DNA of 51,200 nucleotides. Origin: Gemmatimonadaceae bacterium. Its GTDB lineage: Bacteria > Gemmatimonadota > Gemmatimonadetes > Gemmatimonadales > Gemmatimonadaceae. Shown piece by piece: positions 7,375 through 15,904 of this stretch (within the stretch, counting starts at the first letter, position 1; each line of letters opens with the position of its first letter). The notes beneath the pieces are model-generated. The model did no database searches. It saw nothing but the letters and a program-made list of their open reading frames with translations, and had not been told where the DNA came from. Both the position numbers and the translations under genes were made by a program. Location: positions 1 to 51,200 of the forward strand of contig JAICLZ010000026.1 in NCBI GenBank assembly GCA_025929535.1, given 5' to 3'.

Positions 7375-8757
7375 ATGGCAGCGGGCCGGGGCGCGCGCGG
7401 CAGACAGGCGGGAGGGGCAGTCGCGCCGTCGTTGTTTTCGCCGCCGCTCAGCGCGCAGCCACTCGCGGCTCGAATGCGGCCCGCGTCGCTGGACGAGTTC
7501 GTGGGACAGGAGCACCTGCTTGCGCCGGGGATGGCGCTCCGCGAATCCATCGAGCGTGGCAAGGTGTCATCGATGCTGTTCTGGGGACCGCCCGGCAGCG
7601 GCAAGACGACACTCGCACTCCTCATCGCCAACTATACCGATCGCGAGTTCGTCCCGTTCTCCGCGGTCACCGAGGGCGTGCCGCGCGTGCGCGAGATCAT
7701 CGCGGCGGCGGAGGAGCGCCTCTCGATGAGCGGTCGCGGCACGGTGCTGTTCGTGGATGAGATCCACCGTTTGAATCGCGCCCAGCAGGATGCATTTCTT
7801 CCGCACGTCGAGCGCGGCACCGTCACGCTGATCGGCGCGACCACCGAGAATCCATCCTTCGAGATCAACGGCGCGCTGCTCTCGCGCACGCGCGTGTTGG
7901 TTCTCCGCGCGCTCACCATGGAGGACGTGACGAAGGTCCTGCGCACCGCGCTCGAGGATCGCAAGCGCGGACTCGGTGATCTCGATCTCACGATCGACGA
8001 CGATGCGCTCGCCGTGATCGCGACCGAAGCCGACGGCGACGCGCGCCGCGCTCTCACCGTGCTCGATGCCGCCGCGTCGCACGTGGGTGCGAGGGGGCAT
8101 ATCACCGTGCCCATCGCGCGCGAGGCGCTGCAGCTCCGGTTCGCGCGCCACGACAAATCCGGCGAGGAGCACTTCAATCTTCTCTCCGCCTACCACAAGT
8201 CGCTGCGCGGCTCCGATCCGCAGGGCGCGCTCTACTGGATGGCGCGGATGATCGAGGGCGGTGAGGATCCGATGACGATCTTTCGCCGCGCGATCGCGAT
8301 GGCCGCCGAGGACGTGGGGCTCGCCGATCCGAACGCGCTCCAGCTCGCGGTCGCCGCACGCGATGCCTGGCACATGCTCGGCGCACCGGAAGGATATCTG
8401 CCGCTGGCCGAGATGACGATCTATCTCGCGACCGCGCCCAAGTCGAACAGCGCGAAGACCGCGTTGTCCGCGGCGCTCGCAGCCGCGCGCGAATCGCCCG
8501 CCGAGGGCGTGCCGCTGCACATTCGAAATGCGCCGACGCCGCTCATGAAGGAACTGGGTTACCATAAAGGGTATCAGTACGCGCACGACGCGGAGGACGC
8601 CTACATTCCGCAGGAGTATCTTCCCGACAGCCTGCGCGGCACCGTGCTTTACGAGCCGGGGCGCTTTGGATTCGAGAAGGAGATCAGCAAACGCCTCGCG
8701 TGGTGGGCGGAGCTGCGCGAGAGGGCGGCGGCCGATGAGCAGTCGCCGGACGAGTAG
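7375..8757 (+). CDS. rarA: Replication-associated recombination ATPase RarA/MgsA
   Basis: This is an AAA+ ATPase of 460 residues related to clamp loaders and RuvB, acting at stalled replication forks. Walker A GPPGSGKT is at residues 71-78, Walker B is FVDEIHRLN, sensor 1 is GATTENPSF, and the arginine-finger region is LLSRTRVL. The C-terminal MgsA domain contains IEGGEDPMTIFRR and the closing QEYLPDSLRG. The N terminus has about 30 extra, low-complexity residues compared with E. coli RarA, so translation may begin at a later codon. It is co-directional with the ZIP gene. Confidence 0.94.
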   Translation: MAAGRGARGRQAGGAVAPSLFSPPLSAQPLAARMRPASLDEFVGQEHLLAPGMALRESIERGKVSSMLFWGPPGSGKTTLALLIANYTDREFVPFSAVTEGVPRVREIIAAAEERLSMSGRGTVLFVDEIHRLNRAQQDAFLPHVERGTVTLIGATTENPSFEINGALLSRTRVLVLRALTMEDVTKVLRTALEDRKRGLGDLDLTIDDDALAVIATEADGDARRALTVLDAAASHVGARGHITVPIAREALQLRFARHDKSGEEHFNLLSAYHKSLRGSDPQGALYWMARMIEGGEDPMTIFRRAIAMAAEDVGLADPNALQLAVAARDAWHMLGAPEGYLPLAEMTIYLATAPKSNSAKTALSAALAAARESPAEGVPLHIRNAPTPLMKELGYHKGYQYAHDAEDAYIPQEYLPDSLRGTVLYEPGRFGFEKEISKRLAWWAELRERAAADEQSPDE

Positions 8758-8790
8758 CTGGACAATCGCGAACACACATTGGGAGATCGT

Positions 8791-9261
8791 ATGCGCCTCA
8801 AGGCAACAGTCATCGCTTCGCTCGTCCTCGCAAGCGCGTCGTGCGGTGGGCTAGGCCGCGGAGGATTCAGGGAGCCCGTCGTGAACTTCAAGGACGTGCG
8901 TGTGGGCGGCCTCGGACTGAACGGTGGAACGCTGAACATCGTGTTGAGCGTTTATAATCCGAACAGTTTCGGCCTCGATGCCGAGCGGCTCACGTACGAG
9001 CTGATGGTGGACACGCTCCCGCTCGGCTCCGGCGCGCTGGACAAGCGCTTCTCCGTCGGCAGCAACGACTCCACGGATGTGGAGCTTCCGCTTCGCTTCA
9101 CGTGGGGTGGGGCGAGCGGTGCGGTTCGCGATCTCATCAACAACGGAACCGTCCCGTATCGCGTGCTCGGAGATCTCACCGTCGGCTCCGGGGTGGGCAA
9201 CTTCACGATCAAGTACGATCGCACGGGGCACTTCAACTCAATGTCGGGCGCAACCCACTGA
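8791..9261 (+). CDS. LEA14-like (WHy domain) lipoprotein
   Basis: This 156-residue lipoprotein has an N-terminal signal with lipobox LASASC, so Cys18 would be lipidated. The mature part resembles LEA type 2 / WHy domains (VNFKDVRVGGLGLNGGTLNIVLSV, then YNPNSFGLDAERLTYEL), a small beta-sandwich found in plant desiccation and bacterial envelope proteins. The ATG at 8791 has GGGAG five bases upstream (8781-8785), which favours it over the TTG at 8779. It probably sits in the periplasmic face of a membrane. Its specific role is unknown. Confidence 0.85.
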   Translation: MRLKATVIASLVLASASCGGLGRGGFREPVVNFKDVRVGGLGLNGGTLNIVLSVYNPNSFGLDAERLTYELMVDTLPLGSGALDKRFSVGSNDSTDVELPLRFTWGGASGAVRDLINNGTVPYRVLGDLTVGSGVGNFTIKYDRTGHFNSMSGATH

Positions 9262-9333
9262 CTCGAAAACACAGGTCCAGCCATCTCTAGAACCTCCATC
9301 GATCTTCATCCGCCCGCAGAGCGTGCGATCCTC

Positions 9334-10575
9334 GTGGGCGCCCCGATCAAATCGTCCCGCGCGCGCCAGCAGCTCGGCGAGCATCTCGAGGAGCTGGCGG
9401 AGCTCGCGGATACGGCCGGAGCCATCGTGGTCGGGGAAGTCACCCAGATGCTGGACCGTCCGCATCCGGGCACCTATCTGGGCAAAGGCAAGATCGAGGA
9501 GCTGCGCGGCGCCATCGACGAGCAGCAGGCGACCGTCATCATCTTCGACGATGAGCTCTCGCCGGCGCAGGGACGCAACGTGGAGACCGCGCTCAACACG
9601 CGCGTGGTGGACCGGGCGGAGCTCATTCTCGACATCTTCGCGACGCGTGCGCGCACCAGTGAGGCGAAGATGCAGGTGGAGCTCGCGCAGCTCGAGTACA
9701 CGCTGCCGCGCCTGACGCGCATGTGGACGCACCTCGAGAAGTTCCGGGGCGGCATCGGCATGCGCGGCCCCGGCGAGACGCAGCTGGAGACGGATCGCCG
9801 GCTGATCAACAACCGCATCAAGCTGCTCAAGGAGCGGCTCGTGGACGTCACGCGCGCGCGCGTGGTGCAGCGGAGCTCGCGCAAGGGTGAGTTCCGCGTC
9901 TCACTGGTCGGTTACACGAATGCCGGAAAGTCCTCCGTGCTGCGCGCGCTCGCGGGGGATTCGCAGGTGTTCGTCGAGGATCGCCTGTTCGCGACGCTCG
10001 ATCCGCTCACGCGCGAGGTCAAGCTGGGGGAGCACCAGAAGGCGCTCATCACGGACACGGTCGGGTTCATCCGCAAGCTGCCGCATCATCTCGTCGCCTC
10101 GTTCCGCGCCACGCTGGAGGAGGTGAACGATTCGGAGCTGCTGCTGCACGTGATCGACGCGAGCCGCGCGACGTGGGAAGATCAGGTGCACGTGGTGGAC
10201 GGCGTGCTCGCGGAGCTCGGCGTCGCCGAAAAGCCCGTGCTGCACATGTTCAACAAGATCGACCAGCTCAGCCACGATGAGCTGCTCGCGCTGCAGGAGC
10301 GCGTGCGCGACACGTACCCCGACTCGATCTTCGTTTCGGCGGTGACCGAGGGCGGCCTCGAGCCCCTGGTGCGATCGCTCGTCGCACGCGTGCGCACGAT
10401 GCGGCCGATCGCGGAAGTCCGGATCCCCGCGGGCGACGGACGACTGCTGGCCGAGCTGCACCGGGAGAGTGAAGTGATCGATCAGCGCAACGAGGATTCG
10501 GTGCTCGTGCTGCACGTGCGCGCCACCGAGGCGCTGATCGGGCGGCTCAAGCGCAGCGGCGCGACGGTGAGCTAG
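9334..10575 (+). CDS. hflX: Ribosome-associated GTPase HflX
   Basis: This HflX-family GTPase (413 residues from this GTG) splits or rescues stalled 70S ribosomes. The N-terminal HflX domain has YLGKGKIEELR, the linker is GGIGMRGPGETQLE (about 139-152), and the G domain has GYTNAGKS (193-200), ITDTVGFIRKLP and FNKID. Homology appears to extend upstream of the GTG: the in-frame codons at 9313-9333 read PPAERAIL, matching the usual family start, but no ATG, GTG or TTG exists between the stop at 9259 and 9334. The true start may be an ATC (9283 or 9298). Its TAG shares the palindrome CTAG with the convergent gene. Confidence 0.93.
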   Translation: MGAPIKSSRARQQLGEHLEELAELADTAGAIVVGEVTQMLDRPHPGTYLGKGKIEELRGAIDEQQATVIIFDDELSPAQGRNVETALNTRVVDRAELILDIFATRARTSEAKMQVELAQLEYTLPRLTRMWTHLEKFRGGIGMRGPGETQLETDRRLINNRIKLLKERLVDVTRARVVQRSSRKGEFRVSLVGYTNAGKSSVLRALAGDSQVFVEDRLFATLDPLTREVKLGEHQKALITDTVGFIRKLPHHLVASFRATLEEVNDSELLLHVIDASRATWEDQVHVVDGVLAELGVAEKPVLHMFNKIDQLSHDELLALQERVRDTYPDSIFVSAVTEGGLEPLVRSLVARVRTMRPIAEVRIPAGDGRLLAELHRESEVIDQRNEDSVLVLHVRATEALIGRLKRSGATVS

Positions 10576-12380
10576 ATGCGAACCGCGGGCAGCCCGCCGA
10601 TGTCGGGCGGCGTGTAGCTGGGCGCGCGCCGGATGATCGGCGCGCGTCGCTCGGGCACCGGCGCCGCGCCAGCGACGAGACGCGCTTCCCAGATCGCGCG
10701 CGCCATCGCGATCGCACCCGGCGGACACATCTCCACGCAGGCGCCGCAGCGCGTACACCGCGATGCATCCACGTTGATCACGCGCAGCTCGTCGCTCGAC
10801 AACGAGAGCGCCCCTTCGGGACATCCGTTCACGCACCTGCCGCATTTCGTGCAATCATCGGTGACCACGGGCAGCACCGAGCAATCGAAGCACCGGGTCG
10901 CTTCGCGCACGATCTCCTGCTGATCGCGCAGCGCGCTGCTGGAGAACGGATCCGCGGGGGGCGCCGTGGATGCGGCGACATCGACACGGCGCGCCGCGAT
11001 CGCGCGCGTCGCGCGTTTGCCATCCCACTCCTCCTCGTCGAGCTCCACCCATGCGGAGGAGACGACCGTCCGTACTGCGCACTTCGTGAGCGCGGAGTGG
11101 ATTTGCCACGCCGCTCGTTTGCCATCGGCGACCGCATGCGCGATCGTGCGATGTCCGAAGGCGCAGGCGCCTCCCGCCCATACTCCGCGCAGCGATGTCT
11201 GCAGCGTGAATGGTTCGACAGCGATGAAACCATCGGAGTCGTATCTGAGCTCGGTGCCGAACTGGCGGGCGGGCACGCGCCGCACCGCCATCACGAGGGA
11301 GTCGCAGGCAAGCACCTTGGTCACGCCGTCGGTCGAATGCGCGATCTCGACGCCAGTGAGCGCACCTTGCTCGTCCGTGAGATACCGGCGCGCGTGCCAT
11401 CCGCCAAGCAGGACCACGCCGTCCTGGAGCGCCGCAGCGATCGCTGCCGGCGGCGCTGATGATTGCTCGAGCGCATCGGGGAGCACCACGTGCGCGGTCG
11501 CGACGCTCCGCGCCTCCTCGCTGCGCGGGCGACGAAGCGCGACGCGCGCGGCGTCGAGCGCGAGGTCGCCATCACCGATCACCACCACGCGTCCGCTCAA
11601 CGGCGTGTGTTTGCCGAGCACGGCCATCGCGTCGACCACGCGCGGATGCGGCGGCTGGTCCGCAAAGAGCTGCTCGGCCGGCATCGACGCGCCGATCGCA
11701 AGAAAGATCGCGTCGAACTCCGTGGCGAGCATCGCGCGCAGCGTCTCGATTCCCACGACGGGTGCGCTCAAGGTGAGCTGCGCGTGTGTCGCGAGTATCG
11801 CGGCGCACTCGGCGCGCGCGCTCGCAACGGGGAACCGGAACGACGGGATCGCGCCCGTGAGCACGCCGCCGGGCTCGTTCGCCTCGTCGAAGATCGTGCT
11901 CTCGTGACCGAGAAGCGCGAGATCGTGGGCGCAACCCATGCCGGTGGCGCCCCCGCCGATGATGGCCACGCGTTTTCCCGAGCGCGGTGCCCGGAAGGCG
12001 TTGTCGGGAGTCTGGCCGACGAGCCCCGACACGGAGCGCGCATCGTGCGCGCTCGTGCACGGCTCGGGCGAGGGCAGGGTGGCCGGCGTCGAGAAGCCGC
12101 TCGCGTACGCCTCGAGCGCCGCGATCGCGACCGGCGCTCCGAACGCGCGACGATTGCAAGCGGTCTCGCAGGGCGCATGACAGCCGTGCCCGCAGGCGCT
12201 GGCGAACGGATTTGGGCCGCGTGCCAGCAGGTACGCGCGCGGGTGATCGCCGGCCAGCAGCGCGCTCGCGATCGCCGGGGCGTCGACGCCGAGCGGGCAT
12301 CCATTGTGCGCGCAGGGCAGGATCGCGGGCAGGGCGGAGGCCGCCAGCGGCAGTGGATAGCGTTTTGCTTGATCGCTCAA
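10572..12380 (-). CDS. GltD-like NAD(P)H flavoprotein fused to a two-cluster ferredoxin domain
   Basis: This is a 602-residue iron-sulfur flavoprotein. The N-terminal Fe-S domain (about 20-90) has CAHNGCPLGVD and CGHGCHAPCETAC as in the small subunit of glutamate synthase. An FAD Rossmann motif (VAIIGGGATGMG) and an NAD(P)H motif (VVVIGDGDLALDAARVAL) follow. The C terminus has CFDCSVLP and two [4Fe-4S] motifs, CTKCGRCVNGCPEGAL and CTRCGACVEMCPPGAI. Such fusions pass electrons between NAD(P)H and ferredoxin or a partner enzyme. No partner subunit lies adjacent. It is divergent from wbpA across 115 bases and overlaps hflX at the shared CTAG. Confidence 0.88.
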   Translation of the reverse strand: MSDQAKRYPLPLAASALPAILPCAHNGCPLGVDAPAIASALLAGDHPRAYLLARGPNPFASACGHGCHAPCETACNRRAFGAPVAIAALEAYASGFSTPATLPSPEPCTSAHDARSVSGLVGQTPDNAFRAPRSGKRVAIIGGGATGMGCAHDLALLGHESTIFDEANEPGGVLTGAIPSFRFPVASARAECAAILATHAQLTLSAPVVGIETLRAMLATEFDAIFLAIGASMPAEQLFADQPPHPRVVDAMAVLGKHTPLSGRVVVIGDGDLALDAARVALRRPRSEEARSVATAHVVLPDALEQSSAPPAAIAAALQDGVVLLGGWHARRYLTDEQGALTGVEIAHSTDGVTKVLACDSLVMAVRRVPARQFGTELRYDSDGFIAVEPFTLQTSLRGVWAGGACAFGHRTIAHAVADGKRAAWQIHSALTKCAVRTVVSSAWVELDEEEWDGKRATRAIAARRVDVAASTAPPADPFSSSALRDQQEIVREATRCFDCSVLPVVTDDCTKCGRCVNGCPEGALSLSSDELRVINVDASRCTRCGACVEMCPPGAIAMARAIWEARLVAGAAPVPERRAPIIRRAPSYTPPDIGGLPAVRI

Positions 12381-12495
12381 TTTGCTTCCATTAAGTTCTT
12401 CCCCATTGCCTCGGCCCGAGGGCGAATTACGGGTGTCGAGGCGCGCGCGCCGCGCTCTTTCTTAGACTGCCGACGCCCCGGCGAGGTTACCGGCC
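12381..12495. promoter_or_regulatory. Divergent intergenic region between the Fe-S flavoprotein and wbpA
   Basis: These 115 bases separate two divergent starts and must hold both promoters. The only clear symmetry is an odd palindrome CCTCGG-C-CCGAGG at 12409-12421, a possible operator. A GAGG at 12483-12486 sits nine bases before the TTG of wbpA and probably is its ribosome-binding site. No convincing -35/-10 pair was found. Confidence 0.4.
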
Positions 12496-13887
12496 TTGCG
12501 CGGAGACTGTCCTCCGGGCACATCGACCTCACCACCCAACTACGGACCAGTGGGAACCTACGAATCGCTGTCGGGGAAAATCGACCGCCGCGAGCTTGTG
12601 TGCGGTGTGATGGGATTGGGCTATGTGGGGCTGCCGCTGGCCGTCGAAATGGGACGCGCGGGCCTCCAAGTCCTGGGATTTGAGGTCTCGGAGCGCGTTG
12701 TCGCGCTCGTGAACGCTGGCGAGAGCCACATCAAGGACGTAAAGGGAGCGGACGTCGCGGCGCTCCGGCGCTCCGGCACGCTCGAGGCAACGACGGACAT
12801 GTCGCGCCTTGGCGAGTGCGATGTGATCTCCGTGTGCGTGCCGACTCCGCTCGGAAAGACGAAGGATCCGGACATGTCGTACATCGTCGCTGCAACCGAG
12901 GCGATCGTGGAGCGGCTGCGACCCGGGCAGCTGGTGGTACTCGAATCCACCACGTATCCGGGCACGACACGAGAGCTGATGCTGCCGCGCTTCGAGTCGA
13001 ACGGCCTGCAGGTGGGAAAGGATTTCTATCTCTGCTTCTCCCCGGAGCGAGTGGATCCGGGAAACGCGCGATGGCACACGAAGAACACGCCGAAGGTGCT
13101 CGGCGGCGTGACCGCACAGTGCACCGAGCTGGGTGGGCGCATCTACAAGCTGTTCATCGACAACGTAGTCGAGGTGACATCGCCCGAAAGCGCGGAGCTC
13201 GCGAAGCTGCTCGAGAACACGTTCCGCATGATCAACATCGGTCTCGTGAACGAGATGGCAATGATCTGCGACCGGCTCGGTGTGGATGTGTGGGAAGTGA
13301 TCGAGGCGGCGGCGACGAAGCCCTTCGGCTACATGAAGTTCACCCCGGGCCCCGGGCTCGGCGGTCACTGCATTCCGCTGGACCCGCACTATCTCGCGTG
13401 GAAGATGCGCACGCTCCACTACAAGACGCGCATGATCGAGCTCGCAGGCGAGATCAACACCGAGATGCCTGCGTTCTGGGTGGGCAAGCTGCAGGACGCG
13501 CTGAACGATGCCGGAAAGCCGCTCAGGGGGTCGAAGGTGCTCGTGCTCGGCGTCGCCTACAAGAAGGACATCGACGACCTGCGCGAATCGCCGGCGCTCG
13601 AGATTCTGGACCTGCTCACGAACAAGGGAGTCATCGTGAGCTATCACGATCCGTATGTCCCGGAGATCCTTGCCGACGGGCACACGCCTGCCGGGGCGGT
13701 CGGCGTATCGGTGCCATTCACGGATGCCGCGCTCGAGGCGACCGACGCCGTCATGGTCGTGACGGATCACTCATCGATCGACTATGATCGTGTCTGCAGG
13801 AACGCGAAGCTGGTGATCGACACGCGCAATGCCTGCGCGCGCCACGAAGCGGGGCACCCTGAACGGGCGCTCGTCGCGCACGCCTGA
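12496..13887 (+). CDS. wbpA: UDP-N-acetyl-D-glucosamine 6-dehydrogenase (WbpA-like)
   Basis: This 463-residue nucleotide-sugar dehydrogenase of the UDP-Glc/GDP-Man dehydrogenase superfamily oxidises the C6 alcohol of UDP-GlcNAc to the uronic acid with two NAD+. It has the NAD motif MGLGYVGLPLAVEMG, the middle-domain SPESAELAKLLENTFR with the catalytic Lys and Asn, the catalytic Cys in GPGLGGHCIPLDP, and the C-terminal VLGVAYKKDIDDLRESPA. The next two genes match wbpB and wbpD, making the WbpA assignment more likely than WecC. The TTG at 12496 has GAGG nine bases upstream; the GTG at 12550 is an alternative. Confidence 0.9.
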   Translation: MRGDCPPGTSTSPPNYGPVGTYESLSGKIDRRELVCGVMGLGYVGLPLAVEMGRAGLQVLGFEVSERVVALVNAGESHIKDVKGADVAALRRSGTLEATTDMSRLGECDVISVCVPTPLGKTKDPDMSYIVAATEAIVERLRPGQLVVLESTTYPGTTRELMLPRFESNGLQVGKDFYLCFSPERVDPGNARWHTKNTPKVLGGVTAQCTELGGRIYKLFIDNVVEVTSPESAELAKLLENTFRMINIGLVNEMAMICDRLGVDVWEVIEAAATKPFGYMKFTPGPGLGGHCIPLDPHYLAWKMRTLHYKTRMIELAGEINTEMPAFWVGKLQDALNDAGKPLRGSKVLVLGVAYKKDIDDLRESPALEILDLLTNKGVIVSYHDPYVPEILADGHTPAGAVGVSVPFTDAALEATDAVMVVTDHSSIDYDRVCRNAKLVIDTRNACARHEAGHPERALVAHA

Positions 13888-13922
13888 CCCGCGTCACCAC
13901 TGCCTCGACAATGGAGCGTAAC

Positions 13923-15005
13923 GTGAGCGTAGACGGCGGCAGCGATCGTCCGATCCGGATCATGCTCGTCGGATGCGGGCGCATCAGCGACCGCCACATC
14001 GATGCGATCGCGGCGAACGAGCATCTCGAGCTGGTGGCGGTGTGCGACGAAGTCGCGCAGCGCGCGCGCATGGCGGGTGAGAAGAGTGGCGTTCCGCACT
14101 TCACGAGCTACGAGAAGATGCTCGGGACGGTGAGCGCCGATGTCGTCGCGATCTGCACGCCGAGCGGGCTGCACCCGAAGCAGGGGATCATGGCGGCGAA
14201 GCGCGGGCTGCACGTGATCTGCGAAAAGCCGATGGCCACGCGCCTCGAGGAGGCCGACGCGCTCGTGCAGGCGTGTGACGATGCCGGCGTGCATCTCTTC
14301 GTCGTGAAGCAGAACCGGCTCAACCCATCGATCCAGCTGCTCAAGCGCTCGCTCGATGCGGGGCGCTTCGGCCGCATCTATCTCGCGAACACCACCGTGC
14401 GGTGGAACCGGCCGCAGTCGTACTACGACATGGCGCCGTGGCGCGGCACGTGGGAGTTCGATGGTGGCGCGTTCATGAACCAGGCAAGCCACTACGTGGA
14501 CATGATCCAGTGGCTCGTGGGGCAGGTGGAATCGGTCACCGCGCGAACGGCGACGCTCGCGCGCCGCATCGAGAGTGAGGACACCGGCGTCGCGATTCTC
14601 CGCTTCCGGAATGGCGCGCTCGGAACGATCGAGGTCACGATGCTCGCGTACCCGCGCAACATGGAGGGCTCGATCACGGTGATCGGCGAGCGCGGCACGG
14701 TGAAGGTGGGCGGCACCGCGCTCAATCGCATCGAGCATTGGGAGTTCGCGGAGTACGACGACATCGATCGCGAGGCGGAGCTGCTGCGCGCGGCGCCGAA
14801 TCCGCTATCCGTGTACGGATCGGGGCACCGCCCGTACTATGAGAACGTGGTGGCGGTTCTGCGCGGTGAGGCCGCGGCGGAGACGGACGGCCGCGAGGGG
14901 AGAAAGTCGCTCGAGCTCATCCTCGGGATCTACGAGTCCGCGCGCTCCGAGCGCGAGATCGCGCTGCCGCTGCGGGCGTTCTCGCGCGAGGGGCAGCGCG
15001 CGTGA
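13923..15005 (+). CDS. wbpB: Gfo/Idh/MocA-family UDP-sugar 3-dehydrogenase (WbpB-like)
   Basis: This Gfo/Idh/MocA oxidoreductase of about 360 residues likely oxidises C3 of UDP-GlcNAcA as WbpB does. The Rossmann motif IMLVGCGRISDRHIDAI is followed by ICTPSGLH and the substrate motif ICEKPMAT; FDGGAFMNQASHYVDMIQW lies in the substrate domain. The GTG at 13923 has GGAG six bases upstream (13913-13916), whereas an ATG at 13911 has no ribosome-binding site; the proteins differ by four residues. It lies 35 bases after wbpA and its stop overlaps the next start. Confidence 0.85.
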   Translation: MSVDGGSDRPIRIMLVGCGRISDRHIDAIAANEHLELVAVCDEVAQRARMAGEKSGVPHFTSYEKMLGTVSADVVAICTPSGLHPKQGIMAAKRGLHVICEKPMATRLEEADALVQACDDAGVHLFVVKQNRLNPSIQLLKRSLDAGRFGRIYLANTTVRWNRPQSYYDMAPWRGTWEFDGGAFMNQASHYVDMIQWLVGQVESVTARTATLARRIESEDTGVAILRFRNGALGTIEVTMLAYPRNMEGSITVIGERGTVKVGGTALNRIEHWEFAEYDDIDREAELLRAAPNPLSVYGSGHRPYYENVVAVLRGEAAAETDGREGRKSLELILGIYESARSEREIALPLRAFSREGQRA

Positions 15006-15643
15006 CCAAGCGGGGCACCGGAGCGGGTGCACCCGAAATGCGCGAGCTGCCGAACGGCGCCTTCGTGCACGAGTCCGCGTACGTCGATGATGAGTCGGTG
15101 CTTGGCGCGGGCGCGAAGGTGTGGCACTTCTGCCACGTGATGCCGCGCTGCGACATCGGCCCCGCCTGCAGTCTCGGACAGAACGTCGTCGTGATGCCGC
15201 GCGTGCGGTTGGGCCGGAACGTGAAGGTGCAGAACAACGTGAGCCTGTACGAGGGCGTGATCTGCGAGGATGACGTGTTCCTCGGGCCATCGATGGTGTT
15301 CACGAACGTGTACAATCCGCGCAGCCACATCTCGCGCAGGAACGAGTATCGCGAGACGCTCGTACGGCGCGGCGCGTCGATCGGCGCGAACGCGACCATC
15401 GTGTGCGGCAACACGCTGGGCGAGTACTGCTTCGTGGGCGCGGGCGCGGTCGTGACGCGCGATGTGCCGGCCTACGCGATGGTCGTGGGCGTGCCGGCGC
15501 GGGTCGTGGGTTGGGTGTGTCAGTGCGGGGAGAAGCTGCCACTCCTCTCGCGCGTGCCCGAGGGAGTGCGCGTCCAGTGCGAATCGTGCGGTGAGCGCTA
15601 CGCGAGCGGCGGTGAGGGGATCGTCCCGATCGCGGTGCTCTGA
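15002..15643 (+). CDS. wbpD: Hexapeptide N-acetyltransferase (WbpD-like) with extra Cys pairs
   Basis: This left-handed beta-helix acetyltransferase of 213 residues resembles WbpD, which acetylates the 3-amino group of UDP-GlcNAc(3N)A. The hexapeptide repeats span about residues 20-165 (IGANATIVCGNTLGEYCFVG, VVGVPARVVGW). A C-terminal tail adds C173, C175, C193 and C196, spaced like a small zinc knuckle. The GTG overlaps the wbpB stop. The end of the gene lies in a 14-base tandem duplication. The expected aminotransferase WbpE is missing from the window. Confidence 0.87.
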   Translation: MTKRGTGAGAPEMRELPNGAFVHESAYVDDESVLGAGAKVWHFCHVMPRCDIGPACSLGQNVVVMPRVRLGRNVKVQNNVSLYEGVICEDDVFLGPSMVFTNVYNPRSHISRRNEYRETLVRRGASIGANATIVCGNTLGEYCFVGAGAVVTRDVPAYAMVVGVPARVVGWVCQCGEKLPLLSRVPEGVRVQCESCGERYASGGEGIVPIAVL

Positions 15644-15655
15644 TCGCGGTGCTCT
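15628..15655. repeat. 14-bp tandem duplication across the wbpD stop codon
   Basis: The 14-base unit GATCGCGGTGCTCT occurs twice in direct tandem (15628-15641 and 15642-15655). The first copy ends the coding sequence and the stop TGA (15641-15643) spans the junction. A second in-phase TGA follows the second copy but in another frame. It looks like a recent slippage duplication. Confidence 0.9.
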
Positions 15656-15680
15656 GAGCGAACGAGCTCGGATGTGAAGC

Positions 15681-15711
15681 GAGCCCCCAGCGCCAATGGC
15701 ATTGGGGGCTC
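15681..15711. terminator. Hairpin terminator between wbpD and tRNA-Val
   Basis: A perfect 9-bp stem, GAGCCCCCA (15681-15689) with TGGGGGCTC (15703-15711), encloses a 13-base loop. It lies 38 bases after the wbpD stop and nine bases from the 3' end of the minus-strand tRNA, so it could stop transcription from either side. There is no good T tract, so intrinsic termination is likely but not certain. Confidence 0.65.
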
Positions 15712-15719
15712 GTGTTGCA

Positions 15720-15793
15720 TGGTCGCGCAGGGACTCGAACCCCGGACCTCTGGTATGTGAGACCAGCGCTCTAACCAGCTGAGCTACGCGACC
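15720..15793 (-). tRNA. tRNA-Val (anticodon CAC)
   Basis: This is a 74-base cloverleaf on the minus strand. The acceptor stem pairs GGTCGCG with CGCGACC, the D-arm contains AGCTCAGCTGGTTAGAGC, the anticodon stem is CTGGT/ACCAG around loop CTCACAT, and the T-arm contains GGTTCGAGTCC. The anticodon is CAC, reading the valine codon GTG. The discriminator is A and CCA is not encoded, so Cca is required for maturation. Confidence 0.97.
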
Positions 15794-15850
15794 GAACGCG
15801 GCTGCGAGACGATCGCGGCCGAGCGAAAAATGTAATGGCCGCGGGGAAGC

Positions 15851-15891
15851 CGGGGTAGTGCGGGGGAGTGCGGGGGAGTGCCGGGGTAGTG
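15851..15891. repeat. Short GC-rich tandem repeat, 10-bp period
   Basis: About four direct units of the form CGGGG(G/T)AGTG run through 15851-15891, the last with an extra C. The tract lies between the tRNA-Val gene and the OFA transporter, in an interval (15794-15957) otherwise without genes. Copy number could vary by slippage. Confidence 0.75.
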
Positions 15892-15904
15892 GCGACCGCG
15901 CGCA

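Noticed and set aside
13911..13922. ATG at 13911 as the wbpB start
   Set aside because: It has no ribosome-binding site, whereas GGAG at 13913-13916 is well placed for the GTG at 13923.
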